From Apostichopus japonicus (lineage: Eukaryota; Echinodermata; Holothuroidea; Aspidochirotida; Stichopodidae), in contig NC_092576.1 in assembly GCF_037975245.1 (NCBI RefSeq), positions 45,609,111 to 45,673,110 of the forward strand: a DNA stretch of 64,000 nucleotides, written 5' to 3'. Positions 1 through 11,127 of the stretch are shown here, in pieces. The notes below the pieces were generated by a model, which saw only the letters and a list, made by a program, of their open reading frames with translations, searched no databases and was not told the DNA's origin. Position 1 is the first letter of the stretch; every line of letters begins with the position of its first letter. Both the position numbers and the translations under genes were made by a program.

Positions 1-41
1 GTATTCTTCTCGCTTAGACAAGATCTTAGTAAAGATGGTTC

Positions 42-280
42 CCGGACAACTCCCTCCTGGACGACTTCCCCTCGGACAATTCCCACCCGGACAATTCCCA
101 ATCCTGACATTTGCCCACAGACAATTCCCACCCGGACATTTGCCAACCTTGACATTTGCCCCCGGAGAATTCCCACTCCGGATCATTCCCAACCGTGACA
201 ATTTTCCCCTGGAATTGCCGCCCCCCGGAAAATCCCCCCCCCCCGGACAATCCCCCTTCTCGGAAATTTCAACGATCGAT
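42..280. repeat. Left inverted tandem-repeat arm of a foldback-like element
   Basis: A GC-rich array of imperfect units of about 13-17 bp built on CCCGGACAATTCC. The same array, reverse-complemented, lies at 3098-3304. The outermost 19 bp (42-60 and the reverse complement of 3286-3304) match at 18 of 19 positions, so the two arrays are inverted relative to each other. Long inverted repeats made of short tandem units are the hallmark of foldback elements, including the sea urchin TU family. No clean flanking target duplication was found and no transposase frame lies between the arms, so the element class is inference. Confidence 0.6.
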
Positions 281-283
281 TGA

Positions 284-807
284 CAGCCGCTGTAGGCGGG
301 GTTTTGGCTGTTAGTCCAGTAAAAATGGGGGTGAACCCAGAACTAACTGCAACCGGAGATTTCATTTGTTCATACTGTTGTTGTGTCCCCACTGAACATT
401 ATATCCAATTAACATAAATTCAAAATGGACGCCAACAATATCTTTGATGATCTGTAATAGCTCATTAACGATTGGTTTTATACCCTCAACCTATATCATG
501 GGAGGATAGAAACATGACCCCAAACAATCAAACTAGCTGATTGAAAATACACATTGACGTACCTATAAACTAGATAGGACTCCATGTGACGTCATCAGAA
601 CTATAAATGGAGGTGGACTGAACGAAATCAGGCTGCTTTAAGCAGAGACGATATACTATTATATTTAGTGTTGTCAATGGTTAAATCCATATTTGAAACA
701 ATATCGCGCTACGCGCGATTATGTTGTCTGTCATTACCGTTTTACTTTATGCAGCTTCTGTGATTTACTTTGAGAACGCGAAGTAGAAGTTAAACTTCAA
801 TTCTTTG
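284..807. other. No gene seen
   Basis: AT-rich unique-looking sequence inside the foldback-like pair. No convincing frame, splice pattern or repeat was seen. Confidence 0.5.
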
Positions 808-910
808 CAGTAGCATATTGAGCATTATTGGCGATCGGGCAGGGAGGGACAAACTTCGCTTTTGGCGCCCCCTGTCAATATTTTAAGGACAGTTTATAAC
901 TACGCCACTG
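808..910. mobile_element. Very short hAT-like MITE
   Basis: The ends are CAGTAGCATA (left) and the reverse complement CAGTGGCGTA (right), which agree with the CAGTGGCG-type ends of the other hAT-like elements in this window. TTCTTTG flanks it at 801-807 and 912-918; extending to 8 bp gives one mismatch. At 103 bp it is only a deletion derivative with no coding room. Confidence 0.55.
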
Positions 911-1068
911 GTTCTTTGCTAAGCAATCCTTTCAAATAACATGTAAAACATATATCACACAAATAATAAACAATATAATATACTACATGATACTATTGAA
1001 TAAAAATACACCATCAATATTTTTCACGCCCAGGACTTACGGAAGTATGCTACTGTCGAATGCATCAT

Positions 1069-1312
1069 CAGGTGCGTGTGAATGGAGGGCGGGAGGGGGG
1101 GGGGGGGGGAGGGTGTTCTGCTTGAAAATTTGAAGATAATTTACTACATAAAATGGCAAAATATTGCACCAGTTTGCATCTAAGCACATTTCCTTATTAA
1201 AATATATCTAAAAGTGGAAGGGACACCCCCTCCACTTAGACCCAGGAAAGCGATTACTACATTTCATTACATTTTGCCCCTCCCCCTGTGGAAATTTCTG
1301 CACACGCCCCTG
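1069..1312. mobile_element. Possible hAT-like MITE with G-rich interior
   Basis: Ends CAGGTGCGTGTG (left) and CAGGGGCGTGTG (reverse complement of the right end) form terminal inverted repeats around a 244-bp segment with a long G run near the left end (from about 1090) and C-rich sequence near the right end. The 8-bp flanks agree only at ATCA, so the target duplication is decayed or the limits are slightly wrong. Confidence 0.4.
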
Positions 1313-1561
1313 ACAATCAATCAAAAGTCGATCAAAAGTTAAAAAAGTGACATTTTGGTAGGGATTCGAATGAGGTGTATTTGACTTCCTGGCAATATCT
1401 TTCCAGTTAATATCACCTCGTATCACCTAATACTACCTTGAATATTTACCTTAACACCACATTAATGCTACGGGGGGAATGTAAAGTAGCTGGCTATCAT
1501 GCAAAGCAAGAGTCTAGAGCTTCGTGATTTCTTGCCTTTGGATTTGAAGCTATAACTGTTT

Positions 1562-2530
1562 GACCTAGGTCTGTTGACCTCAGGTGACCTTTGATCTTGA
1601 CCAAAAAAAATATGAATCATCTACTCACTATGGGTAATCCACCACCAAAGTATGAGAATGATCTTAACTTGCGTCATCCACTTAGAGTGGTTACAACATG
1701 TGTCACAGATACACACACACACACACACATGCATGCCTGCATATCTTCCTTTTGTCTCTGGCAAGGAATCAAAAAGGGGTTCTGAGCAATTTTCAGCAAA
1801 ATTAAATTTGACCACGCCCCTCATGAATATTAATGATATGCTGTAGGGTTTTAACCTACACATGTACCCCCACCTCCCACCAATGCCACCGAAACAAGTT
1901 TGAACAAAATCGGACAGACGGTAGCCGAGATATTAGCATTTAAAGAAATTGTTCGAAGCCCCGCACGCTGATGAATATTAATGATATTTACACCACAAAC
2001 AATAGGGACCACCTATCACTATGAGTAATCCACCACACAAGTATGGGAATGATCAAATCTTGCGTCATTGACTTAGAGTGATTACGACCCATTTTTAACG
2101 AAAGTACATTTGGCTCCGCCCCTCATGAATATTAATGAGATGCGATAAGGTATTCCCTTACGCATGTACCCCACCTCCTACCAATGTCACCAAACAAATT
2201 TAAACAAAATCGGCCATTCGGTTGCCGAGATACGGAGTCCGTCCACTTATGAATATTAACGAGATTGGCACCAACAACAATAGGGACCATCTTCTCACTA
2301 TGGGTAACCTGCCCACCAAGTATGAGACCGATCGGATCTTGCATCGTTCAGTTATCGCGATTACAAGTCGGCGGCACAGACACAAAGACAGACACACGCA
2401 CACATATGCGTGACTACATATATTCCTTTTGTCTCTGCCAAGGAATGAAAAAGAGTCAAAGAAAAGTCTACCCGGAAACAAATGCAGCTAAAGTGCCCGC
2501 GAATTGCGCAGAAAATGTTAATGTTATTTA
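1562..2530 (-). repeat. R1 microsatellite-headed repeat, minus orientation
   Basis: Read on the minus strand this contains the TG-rich heads at about 2440-2370 and 1770-1705, followed by monomers of about 150-300 bp. The monomers carry a 'cat act tgg tgg gta ac cca tag tga g' type core and the motif CATGAATATTAATGAG next to GC-box-like GGGGCG(G/T)AG. It is related to the plus-strand copy at 7800-8675 and shares its head design with the R2 and R3 repeats. Short frames rich in His-Thr or Cys-Val here are only microsatellite translations. Confidence 0.6.
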
Positions 2531-3097
2531 GCTAACATGCATGTGGAAGGAGTAATGAATGGCGCCAAATCTGTTATTTCCACAAATTTACTAACTTGAC
2601 GTCCAAAATATATAACATTGTGTCAGTGTTGCTATAGTATACACAATGCACGCGAAACAAAAAAGTGTTTTGGTACTTTGTCTCCAAAAATACAGTCGTT
2701 TTACTATTTAAGTTTTCAATTCAACGGTGTTCGTATGTTTTACTACATTGCAGAATCATTACATTGGTAGCGTGACAAGACGAAAGTGGTAATTCAGATA
2801 TCTATATTACTAGACCAAAGTAAACCAATATATGTGGAAAAGGGAAAGTCACTCTCTACTGGGCAAACATGGTTAACACACAGAAAACGGAAATTAATAA
2901 ATATATCACTAATGCGCGAAAATCTCACAAAGATAATCGTTAATTGTATATTTAACTTCGCGATTATCTTTTTCTCAGGTGAGTTGGGCCTGTTGGTATT
3001 GCTAATATAAAATAATATAGTACACACGCACAATTTTTATTGGTAATTAGCGTTATAAAATCGTCTCAATTGTGTTCTCCCGATTGACAATTATTCT
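2531..3097. other. No gene seen
   Basis: AT-rich sequence between the R1 repeat and the right foldback arm. Nothing recognisable on either strand. Confidence 0.45.
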
Positions 3098-3304
3098 GTG
3101 GGCCAATTGTCCTGGGGCAGTTGTCCGGGGGAAATTGTCCGGGGTAATTGTCCGGGGTAATTGTCCAGGGGAGTCGACCGGGATGGCATTGTCCGGGGGG
3201 GGGGGTAGTTGTCTGGGTGGGAATTGTCCGGGGGTAATTGTCCAGGGTGTAGTTGGGAGGGGGGCATTGTCCGGGGGGGGATTATCCAGGGGGGAGTTGT
3301 CCGG
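3098..3304. repeat. Right inverted tandem-repeat arm of a foldback-like element
   Basis: An array of AATTGTCCGGGG-type units with variable G runs. It is the inverted partner of the array at 42-280, about 2.8 kb away. The unit phase and the outer end (GTTGTCCGG at 3296-3304) mirror the left arm. Unit length varies mainly through G-run length, which suggests slippage within the units. Confidence 0.6.
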
Positions 3305-3478
3305 TCAAGTAAATATTAAATCATATTTGGCTAAAACACTTTCAATTACATAAGGAACAACCCTTTCAAATAGAGGACGCTATTCCGACATCACTTTCAT
3401 AGCCTTATATGCCGTATATATCCGGTTCTGATGACTTTGATACTCTACAGTACGAGGACTGGGATATTACCATAGAAG

Positions 3479-4076
3479 CAGTGGCGGATCGTCCATACAG
3501 TCGGGGGGGGGGGGGTCGGATGCCTCCCTTGACTGACTCAAATGGACTGCTGGCGCCCTTTTCAGCTTTTTACCACTTTTTACCTATTCGCGTTTACTGA
3601 CTTTTTTATTGCGCTCTCATCGATCTACCTATTGATATTTGTCACATTTTGTTGGTGTAATTTTCTGACAAAATGTTCTAACGGCGGTCTTTAATATATC
3701 GGCACTTCCGTTGTACGAAACTATTTCCAAGAACTGTACGGGGTTATCGATCTATTTTTAGACGACACGCCGCGCGCAGTGGCTGAAATAGTAATAAACA
3801 CCAAATGAAGTGTACGTTATACGCCGCTCCATAATCAGTGTGTTGATTAGTGCAGTAGGTTATTTGTTAGACACCTATTGATTCTTCGTTTATCTGCAAA
3901 TTAACAAGGCCCGAAAGGGTTATTTCCGGCTATCTAGGGAGCATCTTTACTCAAAAAATGTCTGTACGCTCCGCGCCAACCTGTCGTGGCGCTCCGCTTA
4001 GATAGTTTAGAAAGCGCCCCTACAGACTATTCTCAACCCCCCCCCCCCATGACCAATACCTCTAGCTCCGCCATTG
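3479..4076. mobile_element. hAT-type non-autonomous element (598 bp)
   Basis: Flanked by a perfect 8-bp direct repeat CATAGAAG (3471-3478 and 4077-4084). The terminal inverted repeats are CAGTGGCGGATC at the left and CAATGGCGGAGC at the right (reverse complement). Long G and C homopolymers lie just inside each end (from about 3504 and at 4037-4048). An 8-bp target duplication plus CA(G/A)TGGCGG-type ends is diagnostic of hAT superfamily MITEs. No transposase frame is present. Confidence 0.85.
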
Positions 4077-4669
4077 CATAGAAGGAAGTAAATTGTTTGG
4101 CGTCTTTGTATGCTCCTTATCAATTGTACGTACATTCATGGAGAGGCTGTATCGGTAAGTCTGACATGCCTTCCTTCAAACGGATCGACATTTATCAAAT
4201 GACCAATAAATCAGAGGGGAATTTTCTGGTGGCCATAACCGTATATCAATATACGGCATATACTGCTCTGCTGGTGGCGAATGAAACGACTTGGGCAAGT
4301 CTCAATTACGCAATCAAAACAAACCAGCTAAATATTTGAATCCGCTTATGAAGAACTGTTGCACTTTCCTGTTTGTTCGGCTCGAGTTCCCCGCAGCTAC
4401 AGTACTGGCCTACTAAATAAGAAGATACTGCAACATTCTCCAGATGGTGAACATGATACTGAGAGAAACAGAGTATATCTCAACTGTAGGCCTACGTTCC
4501 TTCCATAGGCTTCCTGTTTGTTAACGTTAGGCTATGCACAGACAATGGTAGGGGTTCAACTTGAAGTTTAGGCTAGTATATTGAGCCTATATAGCTAGTC
4601 CTATGTGTAGATTCCAATTACTACAGTAGCAATACTCAATATTTCAACGCCAGAATAAAGAAGAAAACA
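4077..4669. other. No gene seen
   Basis: Sequence between the hAT element and the duplicated block. Contains TAGGCCTA-type words near 4485 and 4555 but no supported gene. Confidence 0.4.
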
Positions 4670-5628
4670 TGACATAGGTTCAGCTAAGCATGTTTAACTA
4701 CATCATACATTGACTTGGTGATGTCACTAATCATCCTTTGCGAGATGGATAGCAGTGTATTGCAGTGTACCGATGTAGATGTACTGTACTGTAGTCATTA
4801 TTGTGAAGTTCGGAACACTGCGAAGTTTGGACACCCCTACGAAATACAAGATTTCACCATGACAAAATACACCAAGAGCCAATTTCACGAAAAATACGAA
4901 GCTACAGTTATTTTCTCTCCAAAATGACCCATGTGCATTTAATTACTTACATATTTGTCAATAAAAGCAAGTTATAGTTTTGGGGTGTTTTTAGGTTTAG
5001 GTGTCCGAACTTCGCAGTGTCCATGCTACAGTACTAGGCCTAGCATTATGAGTTGAAAAAAACATACTTTGATCGAATTTACTAATTGAAATCCTACTCC
5101 TCTAGTACTCTGGAATTATTTCCTGTTCTGGAAATATTCTGAAATTCAAGGTTTCCCAGAGAATGAGATTCAACATCATACATATGTGTTATTGTAGCTG
5201 TGTCACCCAACACACTGCAGCATTTTACACCACCCTTTCTAGTTCAAGACATCCTGTTATTGTAACAAATTCCAGGGTAAAGCTCATTAACCTGTTAATG
5301 GTCCTGCGGCCTTAATGTCACAATTCATATATGTACATTTTATGGAATGCACTTACAATAAGTGACAGGGTTTTTGAGATGGCCACTATTAGCATTACAG
5401 ATGATCACTCACAATGATCCATAGAAGTGTTATAGAACTATCAAAAGGTTTCAGAAACCAAACACTTTAATCCAATTACTAAATTAAAAATATCTGCAAT
5501 GATTGGAATCTATTGGTATTGCTGCCATGGTATATTTGCTATGTGAGAGCTTTTTTTCTAGAGTCATTTGCCAGTGCATATATCTGAATAAGTAATTTGA
5601 TTATATTATTGTTTCACTTTTGTTTTAG

Positions 5629-5798
5629 AAGTCACTGAGGCTAGAATGGCTCCATGATGTAGTTATTCAACCATAGGAGGACAACCTCTAGTGAAGATGA
5701 AGACAGAGACTAGTAGATAGAGGAGATCAGGACCTATGAGCCTATAAAGCTTCTTTCAGTATCCTACACTTCTTGACGCACAGAATGACACAGTAATG
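5629..5798 (+). other. Exon-like cassette (non-coding or decayed)
   Basis: A T-rich tract ending TTTTGTTTTAG precedes the segment, and it ends ...GTAATG followed by the donor GTAAGG. The paralogous segment 23064-23212 keeps both splice-like edges (TTTTGTTTTAG and GTAAGG) while its body has diverged. All frames have stops toward the 3' end, so this is a non-coding exon or a decayed one. Its end resembles the ends of the cassettes at 10551-10637 and 14487-14582. Confidence 0.35.
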
Positions 5799-7206
5799 GT
5801 AAGGAATTACTATGCTTGTGCTTGTTTGTGCCTGTGCTTGTGCTTGTTTGTTGTAACTGATTTCACCAAACTGCCTTATAGTGGGTATTTAATTGATTTG
5901 TTGCAAAATTATGAAAGTGAACCTAAAGTACCATTCCATATATATATTTGTCTTAAACAGTGGCAGATAATAACTTTCCTCCTATAATTGTTCCCTTTCT
6001 TTCAATTGAAATATCATTCATAACCTTATGGTTTATCCCCTTACATAATGATGAAGTCAGTATTGTATAATTCTCTATTTGGTGCTATTACATAGCCAAT
6101 TAGTTGAAGCCAGATAGTAAGAGGGTAATATGCAAGTTACACTATGTCCAGAAGATTACTACTACTGTACTACAGCAATCAATTTAAGAAAGAAAGTATT
6201 CTTCATGCTTTCTTGTGTGCGTTAGGTGTGTGTGTGTGCTTTGTTATACCGGAGCCGCCTGAAGGGGGCAGGGGGGGTAGGAGGGAGTGAGGGGGCAAAC
6301 ATGGTTGAGGTGTTTAATTCCCTTGTCACGCCTTATCAATATCATATCATGATGACATGTCTTCCTTGCATATACTCGCATAGCCTTGCTAAATACTGTT
6401 TAAAATAAACATATATCAACATTTAGAGGGCGTGTAACACATATGGAAGAACTGGTATCCATAAAAAGGGGGGGGTGAGCACTTCCCCCTCCCCCTATGG
6501 AAATTAAAATAGGAAGAAAACAATCTCAAATGCTACAGCGTCAGGACTTTTCCCCCTGGGCTCCCACAAGGGCTTTTAACTACAGTGAAATTTTATTTCT
6601 TTTAGAGATATATTTATGTGCTGCAAAATCACTATCTGAGAACATTTAAATCTCTTAAAAGTGAAAATATCTTAGCTGAAGTCCCCAGGACTCCCACCAG
6701 GGCTTAGAAAACACAATGTAATGTCTCCGTCCGACATGTATTTACATGCTTTAAACTTAATAGAAGAGGACAAGAAGTCTCAAATAAGTTACAGCTTCCA
6801 GAGCCCCCTGGACCCTGCTAGGGCTTAGCTATTAAAAACAGAAAAATAATATAAAAATCACCCATCCACCAAAGCTCACCTACTAAAAAAGATAAAATTA
6901 TCTCCTGATGACCTCCAAAGTGACAATTTGAAAGATATCCTCTCCTCAACAGGGAAATAGAGATGCAAAATGTCTCATTCAAGCCCAAGCCATGGTTGGG
7001 CTTGAGTGAAATTGAGCTCTCCTTTGGGAGCTCATTTATGTTGCTGCATCACTCTTTCATATGCCAATTCCCGCAGACACCTGACAATCAGATGCAAGTT
7101 TGATTGTTTACTGGAAAATTTTGTTGACACTTACATGGTTATTGGAACTGAAGGGTACTTTCATTCCTATGGATTTTGTGTGTGTGAATGTCCATGTATA
7201 CAGAGT

Positions 7207-7274
7207 AGTTAGCTATAGACATGCACATATCTATTTCTGACCGATATTCTAATATCTACTATCATTAAAACTTT
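7207..7274 (+). repeat. Single ancestral-type copy of the 68-bp unit
   Basis: Begins GTTAGCTATAGACATGCACA and ends with the ATATCTACTATCATTA core, matching the unit of the large array at 28377-32968. It lies at the equivalent place in duplicated block A, right after the sequence that also precedes the array in block B. Here it is a singleton, which makes it a natural seed for the expanded array. Confidence 0.8.
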
Positions 7275-7313
7275 TAAAATTCTCATTCACATCATTTACT
7301 TTTCTATCATTAG

Positions 7314-7465
7314 GTCGACTTGAATTATCCTGAAGTCAGTTATTAGGGGATCACCTACTCTACCTGTGGTTACCAGTGTTTGATGGAAGTGTTCATGGTG
7401 TGCTGACAAGAAAATGAATGGTTCATCATCTGATATTTCTCCATGTGATGGTAATCACATTAATG
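7314..7465 (+). CDS. Candidate first coding exon of a small gene
   Basis: A possible 3' splice site (TTTCTATCATTAG, ending 7313) precedes it and a strong donor GTAAGTG follows at 7466. An ATG at 7414 opens 17 codons plus one base (MNGSSSDISPCDGNHIN, phase 1). This phase is compatible with the plus-strand exon at 12501-12595. No family is recognised. The evidence is limited to splice signals and phase, so transcription is unproven. Confidence 0.3.
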
Positions 7466-7799
7466 GTAAGTGTAGAACAGTAGAGATTACTGTTGTAAGC
7501 ATTTGCTTGAATATTGGAAATATGATTTGAAACGTAATTGGAAAGTAAAATACAAATCACCTCAACCTTTTATATTCATCTCAAACATGTCTATCATATC
7601 AGCTAAAGATTGTGGTTGGGTTTGCTTCTTCTTTAAATCTTTGATATTTCATCCAAACTCATGATAAATTGTCGCACACCAGTTCTAATATTCACAATCA
7701 CATCATGTGAGGCTAAACAAGCATTATTCAAGTAAGGTGAACACAAAACCAGTGACATTAAGACCAGGCACAGTTCCATGTACAGTTGTGTCACCAGAC

Positions 7800-8675
7800 C
7801 CACTTTTTGATTTCTTGGCGGTAGCCGTAGGAATCTATGCGGTCATGACTGCGTGTGTATGTGTGTGCGTGTGTGCGTGTGTGTGTGTGTCTGTGTGTGT
7901 GTGACGCCAAGCTTGAAATTAGGTTTTCTCAGCAATACCAAGGTAGATTGATCTCATTCTTGGTACATAGGTTACCCGTCATGAGTAGACGACCCCTATT
8001 TATTTTGGTGCTAATATCATGAATATTAATAAGTGGGCGGGGCTTAGAGTGATTTTCAACAAATGTCAATATCTTCGCAACCGTAAGTTCAATTTTCATG
8101 GAACTTGGTTTGGTGGTACAAGAGGAAAGTCCTCTATATGAATATGGTGACAGTTTGTCCAATCTCATTATTATTCATGAGGGGCGGGGCTAAGTGTTGT
8201 TTTTCGCAAAAAAGCTTGAAATTAGGTTTTCTCAGCAATCCCAAGGTGGATTGATCTCATTCTTGGTACATAGGTTACCCATCATGAGTAGACGATCCCT
8301 ATTTATTTTGGTGCTAATATCATGAATATTAATGAGTGGGCGGGGCTTAGAGTGATTTTCAACAAATGTTAATATCTTCGCAACGGTATGTTCAATTTTC
8401 ATGGAACTTGGTTTGGTGGTACTAGAGGAAAGTCCTCTACTGTATATTAATATGGTAACAGTTTGTCCAAATCATTATTATTCATGAGGGGTGGGGCTAA
8501 GTTGTTTTTCGCAAAAAAGCTTGAAATTAGGTTTTCTCAGCAATCCCAAGGTGGATTGATCTCATTTTTGTTACATAGGTTACCCATCATGAGTAGACGA
8601 TCCCTATTTTTTGTGTGCTAATATCATGAATATTAATGAGTGGGCGGGGCTTAGAGTGATTTTCAACAAATCTAC
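7800..8675 (+). repeat. R1 microsatellite-headed repeat with three tandem monomers
   Basis: A (TG)n head at about 7853-7903 ends in GTGACGCCAAGCTTG and leads into three tandem monomers starting at 7911, 8214 and 8519 (303 and 305 bp apart). Each monomer has two half-units of about 150 bp, each ending in an ATTAATGAG or ATTCATGAG string followed by a G(G/T)GGCGGGGCT box. The third is cut short at about 8672, where a tRNA-like sequence begins. No coding capacity. Confidence 0.75.
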
Positions 8676-8680
8676 AGTAT

Positions 8681-8745
8681 GACCCGGCCAGGAGTCGAAC
8701 CCCTAACCTTCCAGCTGCAAGTCGGAATTCTACCCCAATACTATT
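8681..8745 (-). repeat. tRNA-like / SINE-like fragment
   Basis: On the minus strand the sequence has a perfect pol III B-box-type GGTTCGACTCC (about 8692-8702) and an upstream TTGGGGTAGAATTCC resembling a degraded A box with anticodon-like TTGCAGC between. The cloverleaf does not close, so it is a tRNA-derived repeat or pseudo-tRNA, not a working tRNA gene. Confidence 0.45.
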
Positions 8746-9798
8746 AATGAGGGGGGCATGAATATTAATGAGTGGTAGAGCTTAAAGCAAATTCTTTAAA
8801 ATATCAATTTGTTCATCAAACTTGAGCTGATAGCAAAGAACAACATTTGTGTTGATGCTACATTAATATTCATAAAAGGTCGGAACCAAGTGTACACAAT
8901 GAACCTACAGTAATATTTAGATGCCAAGGAATCTCAAAACCTCTTGGTTTTCTTGTTTAAATACTTGTCTATCCTAAGTTGAAGTATTTTATTTTTTATC
9001 ACATATTTCACTGGTCACTCAGCTGAAAATGGTTGCAACACCCCTCCCCCCACACCAATCATTGCAAAACAAGATATAATATATGAACAATCTAAGTTAG
9101 AATACTTTTGAATTTTGTGTCTTAGACTGAGGGATTCTGTGAGACCTCCTTTGTTCAGTGTTTATCTAATTTTAGCATCATCTGTACAAATTGCACCATA
9201 ATTGTAAGTTTTCAAGAGGAGAAAATTCTCATGTGATTTTTATATTATAGTGAAGTACATCTCTAATATTTCAAATCTGACCAGTTTAATGTTCATCTGG
9301 CATCCGTTGATTCATTATGAGAAAGTTTCATTCCCATGTGAGCATCTACAGGTAATAAAAGTGAAGGCATTGTTTTGTCACCATCTCCATGTTGAGGGAA
9401 TGTTATGTAAGTTATGACAAGGTCCACCCATCCCATCATATTAAATAGTTGTCATGGATAATGATATGGATTGAGTATTGCACTATGACTAGCAACATTT
9501 AATGATGGTATCACAGAAGATCATACAACACAATATGATAAGTACTTGTATGATTCAGCATGTTATGTCATTTTGTATTCTCTTATGTTAAAATTATTAT
9601 GTAATACAGTAATTATGTTATATGTGTGCATTTGAGGAAGATTGGGGGGGGGGTAGGGTCAGTTATATGTCAATTGGCAAAGGTGAAAATGAAGTTACTG
9701 GGACAGTTCTACAAAGCAACTACAATAACATGTATGTATTATAGCAGCCTCTGCTTCACACTGGTATACCGATTGTTTGACAAAAGCAATACAAATTT
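8746..9798. other. No gene seen; part of duplicated block A
   Basis: AT-rich sequence. 9421-9555 matches 32968-33050 just beyond the 68-bp array (shared AATAGTTGTCATGGA and GATCATACAACACAA), showing that the duplicated block continued past the array site. No frame or RNA gene is supported. Confidence 0.45.
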
Positions 9799-10052
9799 AT
9801 GAATGAAATTATAAATCAAATACTGGACTGACCTTTAGTACTTGCACATTTTCGTCCAATATCATTGAACTTCATCTGGCAACTGAGCTACTATCATTAC
9901 AACTTTTAAAATTCTCATTCACATCATGAGAATTATGTTATATGTGTGCGTGAATTATGTTATATGGGTTGCCAGATGAAGTTCAACGATATTGGACGCA
10001 AATTTGCAAGTACTAAAGGTCAGTCCAGTATTTGATTTATAATTTCATTCAT
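9799..10052. repeat. Long inverted repeat, 85-bp arms
   Basis: Arms at 9799-9883 and 9968-10052 are inverted copies with 3 mismatches in 85 bp, separated by 84 bp. The spacer holds ACTTTTAAAATTCTCATTCACATCA-like sequence that also follows the single 68-bp unit at about 7268-7290. If transcribed, the arms would form one long RNA hairpin. No ORF. Confidence 0.85.
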
Positions 10053-10164
10053 GATACTACAACTGAATGAATCATAACATACATCAACATTCGCAATACA
10101 AGTTTAATTCAATTAGAATTTTGGGTAGAAAATCAGTGCTAAAACAAAGATGAAAAACTTCATT

Positions 10165-10912
10165 AGCATGCTGAACCAATCATGTTAAATGTACCAAACC
10201 AGAAAGTGTGCTGATCAATGTAGTATAATCCAAAAGAATTGCAAACATGTTACCAAGTTTAGCCTATTGTTTTGTTTATGGATAAATTAAAAAAATATAT
10301 TCAACTTGAAAATCAAAAGCACCTTACAGTAAAATTAATGAATCTCCAATTTTTGATTTGTTTTTAGGGACACCAAGTAATTTTAACATTAGCTTATACA
10401 TCTGTGAGCAATATAATAACTGTCGCGTAAAAGGAAAACCAAATAACAAGGGTTTTTTATTGTTTTCATTCAGGCATCTAGTTCTGATATTCATAATATA
10501 GAATTAGTGACAACTGATTCTTAATGCAATTGTCTTTATCTCCTCATAAGGTCATATGGATTAATCAGACGAACTTTGGGGGTCACATGATGCGTATCTT
10601 GCACAGAATGGTGTACAATATGCCGCTGATGGTAATGGTAAGTGTATAATTAGTGTATAGTAGGACAGGTAAGCTTGGTTGTAGTTTTAATTTAATTTGA
10701 GTCTAGGTAGAAAGTGATTTTGTTACTGCCTATTCCCGGTGGAACATTAATTGTTTTGAAACTTGCTAAAGGAAAATAAAGGCCTCAATCTAACATACAT
10801 ACAACATATATATAATATAAGCTCTGCATATCATACATTGTATTGCTTACCATTGTGTCAATGTACACAAAGAGGTGTACATGTTTAATTAACTGGGTCC
10901 ATATTTTGTTTT
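10165..10912 (+). repeat. Duplicated segment C, first copy
   Basis: Repeated at 14100-14850. Shared landmarks are CCAATCATGTTAAA near the start, TTAGCCTATTGTTTT, GAATTAGTGACAACTGATTC, the exon-like cassette 10551-10637, and ACTGGGTCCAT at the end. The copies sit about 3.9 kb apart in the same orientation. Confidence 0.75.
10551..10637 (+). CDS. Exon-like cassette, possible coding exon
   Basis: Follows TGTCTTTATCTCCTCATAAG (acceptor) and ends before GTAAGTG (donor). In the frame ending in phase 1 it reads ...LAQNGVQYAADGN plus G, open back to a TAA near the 5' edge. Phase 1 would join the exon at 12501-12595 to continue as G-DTVTNISLV. A second frame is open along its full length. The family is unrecognised. 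The copy at 14487-14582 keeps the donor but has lost the acceptor AG. Confidence 0.3.
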
Positions 10913-11127
10913 GTGTATGCATTGTCAATTATTCAGATGACCTTCTGTATTGCCAGCCTTACTTCTACAAAAAATAATTGCGATTATTTTCTTTGATATA
11001 AACCCTAGATTTGCCAAGGCTAAGTCATTTATTTATAATTTAAGATTTTTTTATTTTACAAAATTTCTATAGCGCCTTATCCAATCAGAAATTGCTCTAA
11101 TGCGCTTTACAGTAAAATACATACACA

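Larger units (their letters stand above)
4670..7275 (+). repeat. Duplicated block, copy A
   Basis: This segment is repeated at about 22530-24284, continuing at 27781-28445. Shared landmarks include the exon-like cassette near 5629-5798, the string TTTCAATTGAAATATCATTC near 6000 (23519 in copy B), the G-rich pocket near 6260-6490, and the GGGCT...GAGCCCCCTGG stretch near 6800 (27820 in copy B). Homology appears to resume at about 9421-9555 (copy B 32968-33050). Comparing the copies exposes two insertions in copy B: a TTAA transposon and the 68-bp array. Confidence 0.75.

Noticed and set aside
8681-8745. Functional tRNA gene
   Set aside because: B box present but stems do not pair; no closed cloverleaf.
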